From JBQTII01 sp052387905 (GTDB taxonomy: Bacteria > Actinomycetota > Actinomycetes > Sporichthyales > Sporichthyaceae): a stretch of 64,000 nucleotides of DNA. The position numbers were made by a program, and so were the translations under genes. The notes under the pieces are model-generated. The model saw only the letters and a program-made list of their open reading frames with translations, searched no databases and was not told the DNA's origin. The DNA lies in NCBI GenBank assembly GCA_052387905.1, contig JBQTIR010000021.1:24915-88914 (forward strand), in the 5' to 3' direction. Of this stretch, positions 53,969-63,156 are shown in pieces. How positions within the stretch are numbered: the first letter of the stretch is position 1; every line of letters begins with the position of its first letter.

Positions 53969-55093
53969 ATGAAGTACGTCGAGGAGTTCAACGATCCCGA
54001 ACTCGCCCAGCGGCTGGTCGAGGACATCCACGCGACCGCGACCCGGCAGTGGTCGATCATGGAGGTCTGCGGTGGCCAGACGCACTCGATCATCCGGCAC
54101 GGCATCGATCAGCTGATCGGCGAACAGGTGGAGATGATCCACGGGCCGGGCTGTCCGGTGTGCGTGACTCCGCTGGAGCTGATCGACCAGGCGCTGGCGA
54201 TCGCGTCGCGACCGGGGGTCATCTTCTGCTCGTTCGGGGACATGCTGCGCGTGCCCGGCAGTGATGCGGACCTGTTCCGGATCAAGAGCGCCGGCGGTGA
54301 CGTCCGGGTGGTGTACTCGCCGCTGGACGCGCTGAAGATCGCCCGGGAGAACCCCGACCGCGAGGTCGTGTTCTTCGGCATCGGATTCGAAACCACTGCC
54401 CCCCCGAATGCCATGACGGTGTATCAGGCCGCGCGCCTCGGCGTGCACAACTTCTCGATGCTCGTCTCGCATGTGCTGGTCCCGCCGGCGATCGAGGCCA
54501 TCATGAGCGCACCGAACTGCCGGGTGCAGGGGTTTCTCGGGGCCGGACACGTGTGCAGCGTGATGGGCACCGGCGAGTACCCGCCGCTGGTGGCGCAGTA
54601 CCAGGTTCCGTTGGTTGTCACCGGTTTCGAACCACTGGACATCCTGGAGGGCATCCGGCGCACGGTGCACCAGCTCGAGGAAGGCCGGGCAGAGCTGGAG
54701 AATGCCTACGGTCGCGTCGTCCAGACCGAGGGCAACCCGGCGGCCCGCGCATTGCTGGCGGACGTCTTCGAGGTCACCGACCGTGCCTGGCGTGGGATCG
54801 GCATGATCCCCAACAGCGGCTGGCGCCTGGCGCCTAAGTACCGGGCCTTCGATGCCGAGCACCGGTTCTCCGTGGGCGACATCCACACCGAGGAATCCGC
54901 GGACTGCCGCAGCGGCGACGTCCTGCAGGGCTTCATCAAGCCGCATGAGTGTGCGGCCTTCGGCACTCTGTGCACGCCACGCAATCCGCTCGGCGCGACG
55001 ATGGTCTCCAGTGAGGGTGCCTGCGCGGCGTATTACCTCTATCGCCGCTTGGATACCCCGGTAATCCGCGAGGCGGTGAACACCGTTGTCTGA
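53969..55093 (+). CDS. hypD: Hydrogenase iron-sulfur scaffold HypD
   Basis: HypD holds a [4Fe-4S] cluster and assembles the Fe(CN)2CO group with HypC and HypE. The 374-residue protein shows the conserved blocks EVCGGQTHSIIRHGI, HGPGCPVCVTP (Cys pair for iron), GIGFETTAPPNA, GAGHVCSVMGTGEY, and the cluster Cys in DCRSGDVLQGFIKPHECAAFGTLC. It starts at ATG 53969 with GAGGAGC upstream. Its stop overlaps the TTG start of hypE by eight bases. Confidence 0.97.
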   Translation: MKYVEEFNDPELAQRLVEDIHATATRQWSIMEVCGGQTHSIIRHGIDQLIGEQVEMIHGPGCPVCVTPLELIDQALAIASRPGVIFCSFGDMLRVPGSDADLFRIKSAGGDVRVVYSPLDALKIARENPDREVVFFGIGFETTAPPNAMTVYQAARLGVHNFSMLVSHVLVPPAIEAIMSAPNCRVQGFLGAGHVCSVMGTGEYPPLVAQYQVPLVVTGFEPLDILEGIRRTVHQLEEGRAELENAYGRVVQTEGNPAARALLADVFEVTDRAWRGIGMIPNSGWRLAPKYRAFDAEHRFSVGDIHTEESADCRSGDVLQGFIKPHECAAFGTLCTPRNPLGATMVSSEGACAAYYLYRRLDTPVIREAVNTVV

Positions 55094-56168
55094 CGCAGAG
55101 TCAGTGCTGGCTGCACTGGACTTCGAGGGCTGGAGCTGCCCACTGCCGTTGCGGGACAGCCCCGCTGTCGTGATGGGCCACGGCGGCGGCGGGCAACTCT
55201 CTGCCGAGTTGGTCGAGCACTTGTTCATGCCGGCCTTCCGCGGCGGGGACGGTTCGGTGGCCGATCTCGGTGATTCAGCCGTGGTGAGCCTGGGCGGCGC
55301 CCGGATCGCGTTCTCCACCGATACCTACGTGGTGCGGCCGTTGTTCTTCCCTGGTGGTTCGATCGGCGATCTGGCCGTCAACGGCACGGTCAATGATCTG
55401 GCGATGAGCGGTGCGGTCCCGGCATACCTGTCCTGTGGCTTCGTGCTGGAGGAGGGAACGGACCTGGCGGTGGTCGGGCGGATCGCCCACGACCTGGGCG
55501 CGGCGGCGCGCGCCGCCGGGGTCCGGGTCGTCACCGGCGACACCAAGGTCGTGGATGCCGGGCACGGCGATGGCGTGTATCTCAACACCGCCGGCATCGG
55601 CGCGGTGCCCGACGGTGTCGACATCCGGCCCGATCGGGCCTGCGTCGGAGATGTGATCATCGTCAGCGGCGACATCGGCGTGCACGGCATTGCGATCATG
55701 AGTGTGCGGGAGGGCCTGGAGTTCGGCACCCAGATCGTCTCGGACTGCGCGGCCCTGCACCCCCTGGTCGCGGCAATGCTCGACGTCACCCGGGACCTGC
55801 ATGTCCTGCGCGATCCGACCCGGGGCGGGCTGGCCACCTCGCTGAACGAGATCGCCGCCGCCTCCCGGGTGGGTGTGCGGATCATCGAGCGCTCTGTCCC
55901 GGTTCCACCTGACGTCGCCGGAGCCTGCGCGTTGCTCGGCCTCGATCCGCTTTACGTCGCCAACGAAGGCAAGCTGGTGGCCTTCGTCCCACGGGAGCAC
56001 GCCGAGGAGGTGCTCGCGGTGATGCGTGCGCACCCCCTCGGTGCGGACGCGGCGGTGATCGGTGAGTGCGTCGACGCACATCACGGGATGGTCGTGGCCA
56101 CCACGACCTTCGGTGCGACCCGGGTCGTGGATATCCCCTTGGGTGAGCAGTTGCCGCGGATCTGCTGA
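55086..56168 (+). CDS. hypE: Hydrogenase maturation dehydratase HypE
   Basis: HypE accepts the carbamoyl group from HypF on its C-terminal Cys and dehydrates it with ATP to a thiocyanate. The 360-residue PurM-like protein has MGHGGGGQLSAELV, DLAVNGTVNDLAMSGA, DPTRGGLATSLNEIAAASRVG and the required C-terminal end PRIC. The start is a TTG at 55086 inside the end of hypD; a GTG at 55104 is the alternative. It is the last gene of the hydrogenase operon. Confidence 0.95.
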   Translation: MSDAESVLAALDFEGWSCPLPLRDSPAVVMGHGGGGQLSAELVEHLFMPAFRGGDGSVADLGDSAVVSLGGARIAFSTDTYVVRPLFFPGGSIGDLAVNGTVNDLAMSGAVPAYLSCGFVLEEGTDLAVVGRIAHDLGAAARAAGVRVVTGDTKVVDAGHGDGVYLNTAGIGAVPDGVDIRPDRACVGDVIIVSGDIGVHGIAIMSVREGLEFGTQIVSDCAALHPLVAAMLDVTRDLHVLRDPTRGGLATSLNEIAAASRVGVRIIERSVPVPPDVAGACALLGLDPLYVANEGKLVAFVPREHAEEVLAVMRAHPLGADAAVIGECVDAHHGMVVATTTFGATRVVDIPLGEQLPRIC

Positions 56169-56257
56169 CCGCCGTGGTGCCGCTGCTACTCTCACCCCGG
56201 ACCGTTCAGCCATCCCCTTGTGCGGGCGGTGAGAGATCTGTCGGCGGCGCGTTCTAG

Positions 56258-56652
56258 GGTCGCGCCGAGAGCCGGTCCGGAACCCCCAACGAGGACGACA
56301 CCTTTTCCTGGAATGAGGCGGTGGTGTCCTCCGACGTCGAGCGGCCAAGGCCTTCCACGGCGAGGTCTTCGGGTCGTCGATGCCGATGGGCACCTACTGG
56401 GTGATCCAGGGCGGAGAGCACGGTGGGCTCGGCGGACTCATGGCGCGGCCGCCGGAGTTGCCGACCGGGACGCGCGACCACTGGGGCGTCTACTTCACTG
56501 TCGCCGATCTGGATCGCAAGATCGGGGAGGTCACGGTCGGTGGCGGATCGCTGTTGTTCGGACCGGACGCGGTCGAGGGAGTGGGTCGCTTCGCCACGGT
56601 GGCCGATCCGCAGGGCGGCGCGTTCCAGATCATCCAGCCCCCGGCCGGCTGA
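56258..56652 (+). pseudogene. Frameshifted VOC/glyoxalase-like gene
   Basis: The sequence reads as a VOC-fold (glyoxalase/bleomycin-resistance) protein in two frames. The first frame gives FSWNEAVVSSDVER, then a one-base loss near 56342-56344 shifts the match to AKAFHGEVFG, continuing with MPMGTYWVIQGGEHGGLGGLM and FTVADLDRKIGEV to IIQPPAG. About ten residues normally found between the FYGEVFGW-like and PMGTYW-like blocks are also missing, and no start codon is seen for the first frame. A shortened protein from ATG 56380 is conceivable but would lack the first module. It adjoins the end of the hydrogenase locus. Confidence 0.7.
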
Positions 56653-56701
56653 TCGCGCCGTTCGCCGACCAGTGGCCCCGGCACTGGGGTAGGAAGGGCG
56701 G

Positions 56702-57190
56702 GTGACTGATTCCGGGTACGAACGCTCCGAGACGACGGCGCAGCGGCTGGACCGGAACTGGGTGGAGCTGCTGCAGGAAGTCCGGGTCGTACAGACTGGC
56801 GTCCAGCTCCTCACCGGATTTCTGCTCATCCTGCCGTTCCAGGAGCGGTTTTCCCGGCTCAGTGACGCCTCGACGGCGCTCTACCTCGTCGCGGTCTGCC
56901 TTGCTGCGGCGTCAACCGCCTGTCTGATCGCGCCGGTCGCGAGCCACCGCATCCTGTTCCGCCACGGCGCGCGGACGCAGCTGGTCGCCTCGGCGCAGCG
57001 GTTCGCGTTGGCCGGCCTTGCCCTGTTGGGACTCGCGATCATCGCGGTCCTCATGCTGACGTTCGGGATCGTCGTGGGGCGGACGTGGGGCATTGTGGCG
57101 GGCGGGGTGGCGCTGGCGGTTTTCAGCGTGGCCTGGCTGGCACTACCGCTCCTGATGCGTCGACGCCTGGGGACATTGAAGGCCGGTTGA
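56702..57190 (+). CDS. DUF6328 four-helix membrane protein
   Basis: A 162-residue protein with four transmembrane helices. It starts with a cytosolic segment (TAQRLDRNWVELLQEVRVVQTGVQLLTGFLL) that is the signature of DUF6328, then helices around residues 33-45, 58-80, 105-127 and 130-150. The loop RILFRHGARTQLV between helices is basic. It begins with GTG at 56702 after GGAAGGGCGG. Function unknown. No operon partner is evident; the next gene starts 70 bp downstream. Confidence 0.78.
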   Translation: MTDSGYERSETTAQRLDRNWVELLQEVRVVQTGVQLLTGFLLILPFQERFSRLSDASTALYLVAVCLAAASTACLIAPVASHRILFRHGARTQLVASAQRFALAGLALLGLAIIAVLMLTFGIVVGRTWGIVAGGVALAVFSVAWLALPLLMRRRLGTLKAG

Positions 57191-57260
57191 GGTCCAGGGC
57201 GGCGCGGCCAGTGGCGCGACGCTACGGTGCCGGTGACCGATCAGCGAGAGCGGGAGTGCC

Positions 57261-58196
57261 ATGAGTTCCCATGCCCACGACAGTGCCGGCCCGCTGGGCA
57301 CCGCCACTGAGGTCGCGAACGGGGTCTACGCCTACGTCCAGCCCGATGGCACCTGGTGGATCAACAACACCGGCTTCCTGGTGGGCTCGCGCGGCGTTGC
57401 GGCGGTCGATGCCTGCGCCACGGAGCGGCGTACCCGGGCCTTGCTGGACACGATCGGCTCGATCACGGCCGCCCCGATCCGGACTCTGGTGAACACCCAT
57501 CACCACGGTGACCACACCTTCGGCAACTACCTGTTCACCGGCGCCACGATCGTGGCCCAGGACCGGGCGCGTGCGGCGATGCTCGGGTTCGGGTCGCCGT
57601 TCTCCGCACCGTTCTGGACCGACATCGAATGGGGCGACGTCGAGATCGCGCCACCGTTCCTGACCTTCGCCGACCGGGTCACGCTCTACAGCGACGAGCT
57701 GCGCGCCGAGGTGATCCACGTCGGCACTCCCGCGCACACCACGAACGATTCCGTGGTGTGGATCCCCGAGCACGGGGTGCTCTTCACCGGGGACCTGGTG
57801 TTCAACGGCGGGACGCCGTTCCTGTTGATGGGCTCGGCCGCCGGAGCGCTCGAAGCCCTTGCTCAGGTGCGTGCGTTCGGGGCGAGCATCCTGGTCCCCG
57901 GCCACGGCCCGGTGTGCGGGCCGGAGGTCCTTGACGGCATCGAGGCCTACATCCGCTTCGTCGTCGACGTCGCCCACCGCGGCATGGCCGCCGGCCTCAC
58001 CCCGCTGGACTGCGCGCGGGAGACCGACCTGGGGGACTTCGCCGCGCTGAGTGACTGCGAGCGCATCGTGGGCAACCTGCACCGCGTCTACGCCGAACTC
58101 GGCGGGCTGGAACGCGGCGGCCTCATCGACATGCGTGCGGCCCTCGGGGACATGGTCACCTACAACGGCGGCACACCGCTGACCTGCCGCGCCTGA
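57261..58196 (+). CDS. MBL-fold metallo-hydrolase
   Basis: A 311-residue metallo-beta-lactamase-fold hydrolase. The dinuclear metal motif is NTHHHGDHTFGN, with VPGHGPVC supplying a further His and LFTGDLVFNGG supplying the bridging Asp. The arrangement and FNGGTPFLLMGS block are common in a group of actinobacterial MBL proteins whose substrates are not known. ATG 57261 follows GCGGGAG. It lies 36 bp upstream of purU on the same strand, but no metabolic link is evident. Confidence 0.88.
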   Translation: MSSHAHDSAGPLGTATEVANGVYAYVQPDGTWWINNTGFLVGSRGVAAVDACATERRTRALLDTIGSITAAPIRTLVNTHHHGDHTFGNYLFTGATIVAQDRARAAMLGFGSPFSAPFWTDIEWGDVEIAPPFLTFADRVTLYSDELRAEVIHVGTPAHTTNDSVVWIPEHGVLFTGDLVFNGGTPFLLMGSAAGALEALAQVRAFGASILVPGHGPVCGPEVLDGIEAYIRFVVDVAHRGMAAGLTPLDCARETDLGDFAALSDCERIVGNLHRVYAELGGLERGGLIDMRAALGDMVTYNGGTPLTCRA

Positions 58197-58231
58197 CGGG
58201 TGCGCCGTGGGTTGTCGGGGAGACTGGGCTC

Positions 58232-59098
58232 ATGACCTCGCACTACATCCTCACCCTGGGCTGCCCCGACCGCACCGGCATCGTCGCGCGGATCGCGTCG
58301 TTCCTCACCGACGCCGGCGGGTGGATCACCGAGGCCGCCTACCACGCCGACCCCGACACCGACTGGTTCTTCACGCGCCAGGTGGTGCGGGCGGACTCGC
58401 TGGCCTTCGGGCTGGAGGAACTGCGCGACCGGTTCGCCGAGCTCGCGGCCGAGCTGGGCGCGGACAAGGGCTGGCGGGTCACCGACACCGCGCTGCCCTC
58501 CCGAGTCGTGGTGCTGGTGTCCAAGGAGGGGCACTGCCTCTACGACCTGCTCGGGCGCTTCGCCGGGAACGAGCTCGGAATGGACATCCGGGCGGTGATC
58601 GGCAACCACCGGGACCTGGAGGCCATCACGCTCGCCCACGGCATCCCGTTCCACCACGTCCCGTTCGGTCCCGGTGCCCAGGACAAGCGCGCGGCCTTCG
58701 ACGAGGTGCGCAAGCTGGTCGACGTCGAGTCCCCGGACGCGGTCGTGCTGGCCCGCTTCATGCAGATCCTGCCCGCGGACCTGTGCGAGGCATGGTCGCG
58801 TCGGGCGCTGAACATCCACCACAGCTTCCTGCCCTCGTTCATCGGGGGAAAGCCGTACCACCAGGCCCACGTGCGCGGAGTGAAGCTGGTCGGGGCGACC
58901 TGTCACTACGTCACCGCCGACCTCGACGCCGGCCCGATCATCGAGCAGGACGTGATCCGTGTCGATCACACCGACACCGTGCCCGACATGGTCCGCAAGG
59001 GCCGCGACATCGAGAAGGTCGTGCTGGCACGCGGTCTGCGCAATCACCTGGAGGACCGCATCCTGGTCCACGGCAACCGGACCGTCGTTTTCCACTGA
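58232..59098 (+). CDS. purU: Formyltetrahydrofolate deformylase
   Basis: PurU hydrolyses 10-formyltetrahydrofolate to formate and tetrahydrofolate and balances one-carbon pools. The 288-residue protein has an N-terminal ACT domain (LGCPDRTGIVARIASFL, residues about 5-80) and a C-terminal formyltransferase-like domain. The latter shows PSRVVVLVSKEGHCLYDLL, the catalytic NIHHSFLPSFIGGKPY (Asn and His) and GATCHYVTADLDAGPIIEQD. Length and order match the family. ATG at 58232. Confidence 0.96.
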   Translation: MTSHYILTLGCPDRTGIVARIASFLTDAGGWITEAAYHADPDTDWFFTRQVVRADSLAFGLEELRDRFAELAAELGADKGWRVTDTALPSRVVVLVSKEGHCLYDLLGRFAGNELGMDIRAVIGNHRDLEAITLAHGIPFHHVPFGPGAQDKRAAFDEVRKLVDVESPDAVVLARFMQILPADLCEAWSRRALNIHHSFLPSFIGGKPYHQAHVRGVKLVGATCHYVTADLDAGPIIEQDVIRVDHTDTVPDMVRKGRDIEKVVLARGLRNHLEDRILVHGNRTVVFH

Positions 59099-59102
59099 GG
59101 GT

Positions 59103-60191
59103 CTAATCTCGCGCGCGCCGCAGGCGGTCGAGTGCGGGGGTGAGCTCTTTCTTCGTCAGGCGGCGGGTTCCGGGGAACAGGCGCAGGTCGATGTCACCGC
59201 CGAGGGCCTCCCAGACCCCGCCGATGCGGCCGTCGACGACGACGATCGGTGAGATCCAGCCGGCCGCTCTGCTGACCAGGACGCGGTGCTCGGCGGCAAG
59301 CAGCGTCGGGTCGCCGGTTCCGGGGCCGAGGACGTAGTCGTCGAAGCCGCCGAGCAGGTGGACCGATCGGCTGGGAGTGGTGGCGAGGAGTTCGTCGACG
59401 TGTTCGGCGCAGAGATAGCCAGGACGGCCCTCGACGTCGACGGCGGTGATCTTCTCGCCGAGTGCGGCGAACCACCCGCGCACCTTCGGGATCCCGGACC
59501 CCCCGCCCGTCAGCCAGGAGTCGAAGGTCTTCGGGCTCGCGGGACCGTACGCGCCGAGGTAGGCGGTGATCGCCGCCGGCGCAGCCTGTTCGACGTCGGG
59601 CAAGCCGGCCCAGCCGGGTGCGCGCGTCGGGCTGGTGAAGGTCACCCGGGTGCCCTTGCTCGGGCCGTGGCAGAGCAGGCCTCGCCAGGCGGCGGGCTTG
59701 AGCACCGAACCCCAACCCGATCGCAGGCGCTCTTCCAGGCCCCGGAACTCGCGGCGCCCCGCAAGTGCGGCCACGAGCTCGTCGCGGGTGTGGGGGGTGC
59801 CGGTGACCAGTTCGGCGAGCGCGTCGCACAGTGCCTCCATCTGAGGTGGCGTCAGGCCCATCGCCCGTTGCCAGGCGGGTTTCTCCCACGTCCGGGCCTG
59901 AGCGATCAACGCGAGGTAGTTACCGGCGTCGCGCGGATCGAACAGGTGCAGGGTGCCGCGCATCGCCCAGGTCTTGATCAACCCGCCCTCGGCCAGAGCC
60001 GACGCGGCGCCGCCCCCGGACGGGTCGACCTGGCGCAGTCGGAGCGCGAGGTCGGCGCACGAGGCCACTTGTGCCTGCACCCCGCACAAGCGCGCCGCGA
60101 TTGCGCTCGGACCCGCGCCGGTCGGATCGGCCACGAACTGCCGGCGCAGGCGCCAGGTGTGTACCTGGTCCCAGCTGACCGAGATGGACAC
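59103..60191 (-). CDS. Winged-helix DNA-binding domain protein (HTH_42 type)
   Basis: A 362-residue protein of the winged-helix family often called HTH_42 or YcaQ-like. YcaQ is a DNA glycosylase acting on interstrand crosslinks, and family members share the QxR-like catalytic segment; here the start region VSWDQVHTWRLRRQFVADP, GVQAQVASCADLALRLR and AMRGTLHLFDPRD fit. Catalytic activity of this actinobacterial branch is not proven. GTG 60191 is chosen because AGCAGGGA precedes it; the frame is open much further upstream, but only through antisense to ilvD. It follows ilvD on the same strand by 20 bp. Confidence 0.82.
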   Translation of the reverse strand: MSISVSWDQVHTWRLRRQFVADPTGAGPSAIAARLCGVQAQVASCADLALRLRQVDPSGGGAASALAEGGLIKTWAMRGTLHLFDPRDAGNYLALIAQARTWEKPAWQRAMGLTPPQMEALCDALAELVTGTPHTRDELVAALAGRREFRGLEERLRSGWGSVLKPAAWRGLLCHGPSKGTRVTFTSPTRAPGWAGLPDVEQAAPAAITAYLGAYGPASPKTFDSWLTGGGSGIPKVRGWFAALGEKITAVDVEGRPGYLCAEHVDELLATTPSRSVHLLGGFDDYVLGPGTGDPTLLAAEHRVLVSRAAGWISPIVVVDGRIGGVWEALGGDIDLRLFPGTRRLTKKELTPALDRLRRARD

Positions 60192-60211
60192 GTCCCTGCT
60201 GGCCGCGCGGT

Positions 60212-62050
60212 TTAGGGGACGAGCCGGATCGCGCCCTTGTCCGCGGATTGCGCCATCGACGCGTAGGCGCGCAGCGCGGCGGAAACCGGACGTTCGCGCT
60301 TGAGTGGCGCCCAGCCGAGCTCGTCGCGCTCGGCGCGGCGCGCCGCGAGCACCGCATCGTCGACCAGCAGCTCGATCCTCCGGGTCGCGATGTCGATCTC
60401 GATCTCGTCGCCGTCCTCGACGAGGGCGATCAGGCCGCCGCTGGCCGCCTCCGGGGAGACGTGCCCGATGGACAGGCCCGAGGTCCCGCCGGAGAAGCGG
60501 CCGTCGGTGATCAGTGCGCACTTCGCGCCCAGGCCGCGGCCCTTGAGGAAGGACGTCGGGTAGAGCATCTCCTGCATGCCCGGCCCACCCTTGGGACCTT
60601 CGTAGCGCACGACAACGACATCGCCGGCCACGATCGAGCCGGCCAGGATCGCGGTCACCGCGTCGTCCTGACTCTCACTCACCTTCGCTGGGCCCTTGAA
60701 GTAGTGCTGCTCTTCGGCCACCCCGGCGGTCTTCACGACGCAGCCGTCCGGGGCCAGGTTGCCATAGAGCACGGCCAGGCCGCCGTCGGTGGAGTAGGCG
60801 TGCTCGATGTCCCGCACGCACCCCATCTCGGAGTCGGTGTCCAGCGTGGCCCACGTGACGGTGGAGCTGAAGGCCTCGACGGTGCGCACGCCGCCGGGGG
60901 CAGCGGAGAACAGCTCGGTTGCCGCGGCGGGGGCTCCTGGGCGGCCGATGTCCCACGCGGCCAGCCAGCTGTCCAGGTCAGGGGAGTGCACCGTGTGCAC
61001 GTTGCGCTCGAGCAGCCCGCCGCGGTCCAGCTCGGAGAGAATGCGGGGAATTCCGCCCGCCCGGTGCACGTCCTCCATGTGGTACAGCGGCGTGGACGGC
61101 GCCACCTTGCAGATGCACGGCGTGTGCCGGGACAGCTCGTCGATGTCGGCGAGGTCGAAGTCGATGCCGCCCTCGATCGCCGCGGCCAGCAGGTGCAGGA
61201 TCGTGTTGGTCGAGCCGCCCATCGCGATGTCCATGCGCATCGCATTGGAGAACGCCTCGCGGGTCGCGATGTTGCGCGGCAACACCGACTCATCGTCACT
61301 GCCGTAGTAGCGGTTGGCCAGATCGACGACGAGGCGTCCCGCCTCCTGGAACAGGCCCTTACGCGCGAACGAGGTGGCCAGGGTCGAGCCGTTGCCGGGC
61401 AACGAGAGCCCGAGTGCCTCGGTCAGGCAGTTCATCGAATTGGCGGTGAACATGCCCGAACACGACCCGCAGGTGGGGCACGCGGAGCGCTCGATGTCTT
61501 CCAGGTCGTCATCGGAGACCGCCTCGTCGGCGGAGGCCGTCATCGCCGAGATCAGGTCCAGTTTTGGCCGGGCGACGCCGTTGCGGACGACGGCCTTGCC
61601 CGCCTCCATCGCGCCACCGGAGACGAACACGGTGGGGATGTTCAGGCGCATTGCGGCGATCAGCATGCCGGGGGTGATCTTGTCGCAGTTGGAGATGCAG
61701 ACCAGGGCGTCGGCGACGTGCGCCTGAACCATGTACTCCACCGAGTCCGCGATGAGCTCACGGCTGGGCAGGGAGTAGAGCATCCCGCCGTGACCCATCG
61801 CAATGCCGTCATCGACCGCGATGGTGTTGAACTCGCGGCCGACTCCGCCGGCCTCGGCAACCGCATCGGCGACGAGCGCGCCCATGTTCCGCAGGTGCAC
61901 GTGGCCGGGAACGAACTGCGTGAAGCTGTTCGCGATCGCCACGATCGGCTTGTCGAAGTCATCGTCGGTCATGCCGGTGGCGCGCCACAAAGCGCGCGCG
62001 CCGGCCATGTTCCGACCGTGGGTGGTGGTACGGGAGCGCAGCTCAGGCAT
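60212..62050 (-). CDS. ilvD: Dihydroxy-acid dehydratase
   Basis: IlvD makes 2-oxoisovalerate and 2-oxo-3-methylvalerate in valine, isoleucine and CoA synthesis. The 612-residue protein has the iron-sulfur Cys in CISNCDKITPGML and ACPTCGSCSGMFTANSMNC, the GHVSPEAASGGLIALVEDGD segment and the N-terminal RSRTTTHGRNMAGARALWRATG. It belongs to the longer, oxygen-sensitive E. coli-like branch by its two-Cys SCSGMF and SNCDK blocks; the exact cluster type is inferred. ATG 62050 is normal. It diverges from the LLM oxidoreductase gene across 118 bp. Confidence 0.96.
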   Translation of the reverse strand: MPELRSRTTTHGRNMAGARALWRATGMTDDDFDKPIVAIANSFTQFVPGHVHLRNMGALVADAVAEAGGVGREFNTIAVDDGIAMGHGGMLYSLPSRELIADSVEYMVQAHVADALVCISNCDKITPGMLIAAMRLNIPTVFVSGGAMEAGKAVVRNGVARPKLDLISAMTASADEAVSDDDLEDIERSACPTCGSCSGMFTANSMNCLTEALGLSLPGNGSTLATSFARKGLFQEAGRLVVDLANRYYGSDDESVLPRNIATREAFSNAMRMDIAMGGSTNTILHLLAAAIEGGIDFDLADIDELSRHTPCICKVAPSTPLYHMEDVHRAGGIPRILSELDRGGLLERNVHTVHSPDLDSWLAAWDIGRPGAPAAATELFSAAPGGVRTVEAFSSTVTWATLDTDSEMGCVRDIEHAYSTDGGLAVLYGNLAPDGCVVKTAGVAEEQHYFKGPAKVSESQDDAVTAILAGSIVAGDVVVVRYEGPKGGPGMQEMLYPTSFLKGRGLGAKCALITDGRFSGGTSGLSIGHVSPEAASGGLIALVEDGDEIEIDIATRRIELLVDDAVLAARRAERDELGWAPLKRERPVSAALRAYASMAQSADKGAIRLVP

Positions 62051-62168
62051 GGCGAGTCCTCACGTTGGGCCCCTCCATCGTACGAGCGTGGATACGGACC
62101 CGACGCATGCGCGTGACCGGGTTCGAACACCTGAGCGAGTCCGGGCGGCTGCTGGGTAGGGTTTCGGT

Positions 62169-63125
62169 ATGACCGCTCTGGAGTTCGCCGTATTCACCGA
62201 GCCGCAGCAGGGCGCGAGCTACGACGGACTACTTGCCGTCGCGCGGGTGAGCGAGGACGCCGGCTTCGACGCGTTCTTCCGCTCCGATCACTACCTGGCC
62301 ATGGGGAAGCGGGACCCCTCACCCGGCCCGACCGACGCCTGGATCACCCTGGCCGCTCTGGCGCGGGAGACCTCGCGGGTGCGGCTCGGGACGCTGGTCA
62401 CCGCCGCCACCTTCCGGGAGCCAGGCCCGCTGGCCATCGCGGTCGCCCAGGTGGACGCCATGTCCGGTGGCCGGGTCGAGTTCGGCCTGGGTGCCGGCTG
62501 GTTCGAGCGCGAGCACCAGGCCTACGGCCTGCGCTTCCCGGACGTGGGGGAGCGCTTCGACCGCTTCGCCGAGCAGCTCGAGATCATCACCGGCCTGTGG
62601 GCGACCGACGGCGGCTTCAGCTTCTCCGGCAAGCACTACGACGTCGTGGATTCACCGGGACTGCCCAAGCCGGTGCAGCGCCCGGGACCGCCGGTGATCA
62701 TCGGCGGCGTCGGGGCCAAACGCACCCCGGACCTCGCCGCGCGCTATGCCGCCGAGTTCAACGTCGCCTTCCAGCGCCTCGACGTCGCCACAACGCAGTT
62801 CGGTCGGGTGGATGATGCCTGCCGGGCAGTCGGACGCGACCCCGCGACGCTGCGCCGCTCGCTCGGGTACGTGGTGTGCGTCGGACGCGACGACGCCGAA
62901 CTCGCGCGCCGCGCCGCGGCCATCGGCCGTGACGTGGACGAGCTGAGGGCCAATGGCCTGGCCGGTTCCCCGGCCGAGATCGTCGACAAACTCGGGCACA
63001 TCACCGAGGCCACCGGCATCGCCCGGGTCTACCTGCAGGTACTCGACCTCTCGGACCTGGCCCACATCGAGCTGATCGCGGCCGAGGTCCTCCCCGCCTT
63101 CGCAGGCCAGGGATCCACGTGGTGA
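62169..63125 (+). CDS. LLM-class, probably F420-dependent, oxidoreductase
   Basis: A 318-residue bacterial luciferase-like (LLM) TIM-barrel protein. Typical blocks are EDAGFDAFFRSDHYLAMG, RVRLGTLVTAATFREPGPLAIAVAQVDAMSGGRVEFGLGAGWFEREHQAYG and GPPVIIGGVGAKRTPDLAARYAAEFN. In actinobacteria this subgroup (F420-dependent, G6PD/MER-like, with the early SDHYL) uses coenzyme F420 rather than FMN in most cases. Substrate is unknown. ATG 62169 has GGGTAGGG upstream. It is transcribed away from ilvD. Confidence 0.87.
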   Translation: MTALEFAVFTEPQQGASYDGLLAVARVSEDAGFDAFFRSDHYLAMGKRDPSPGPTDAWITLAALARETSRVRLGTLVTAATFREPGPLAIAVAQVDAMSGGRVEFGLGAGWFEREHQAYGLRFPDVGERFDRFAEQLEIITGLWATDGGFSFSGKHYDVVDSPGLPKPVQRPGPPVIIGGVGAKRTPDLAARYAAEFNVAFQRLDVATTQFGRVDDACRAVGRDPATLRRSLGYVVCVGRDDAELARRAAAIGRDVDELRANGLAGSPAEIVDKLGHITEATGIARVYLQVLDLSDLAHIELIAAEVLPAFAGQGSTW

Positions 63126-63156
63126 CTCCAGGGGCGGCGCTCGGCGCCGTACCGCC

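Noticed and set aside
56189..56235. Terminator after hypE from CTCTCACC...GGTGAGAG
   Set aside because: The arms are only 8 bp with a loop of about 31 bases and no U tract, too weak to call.
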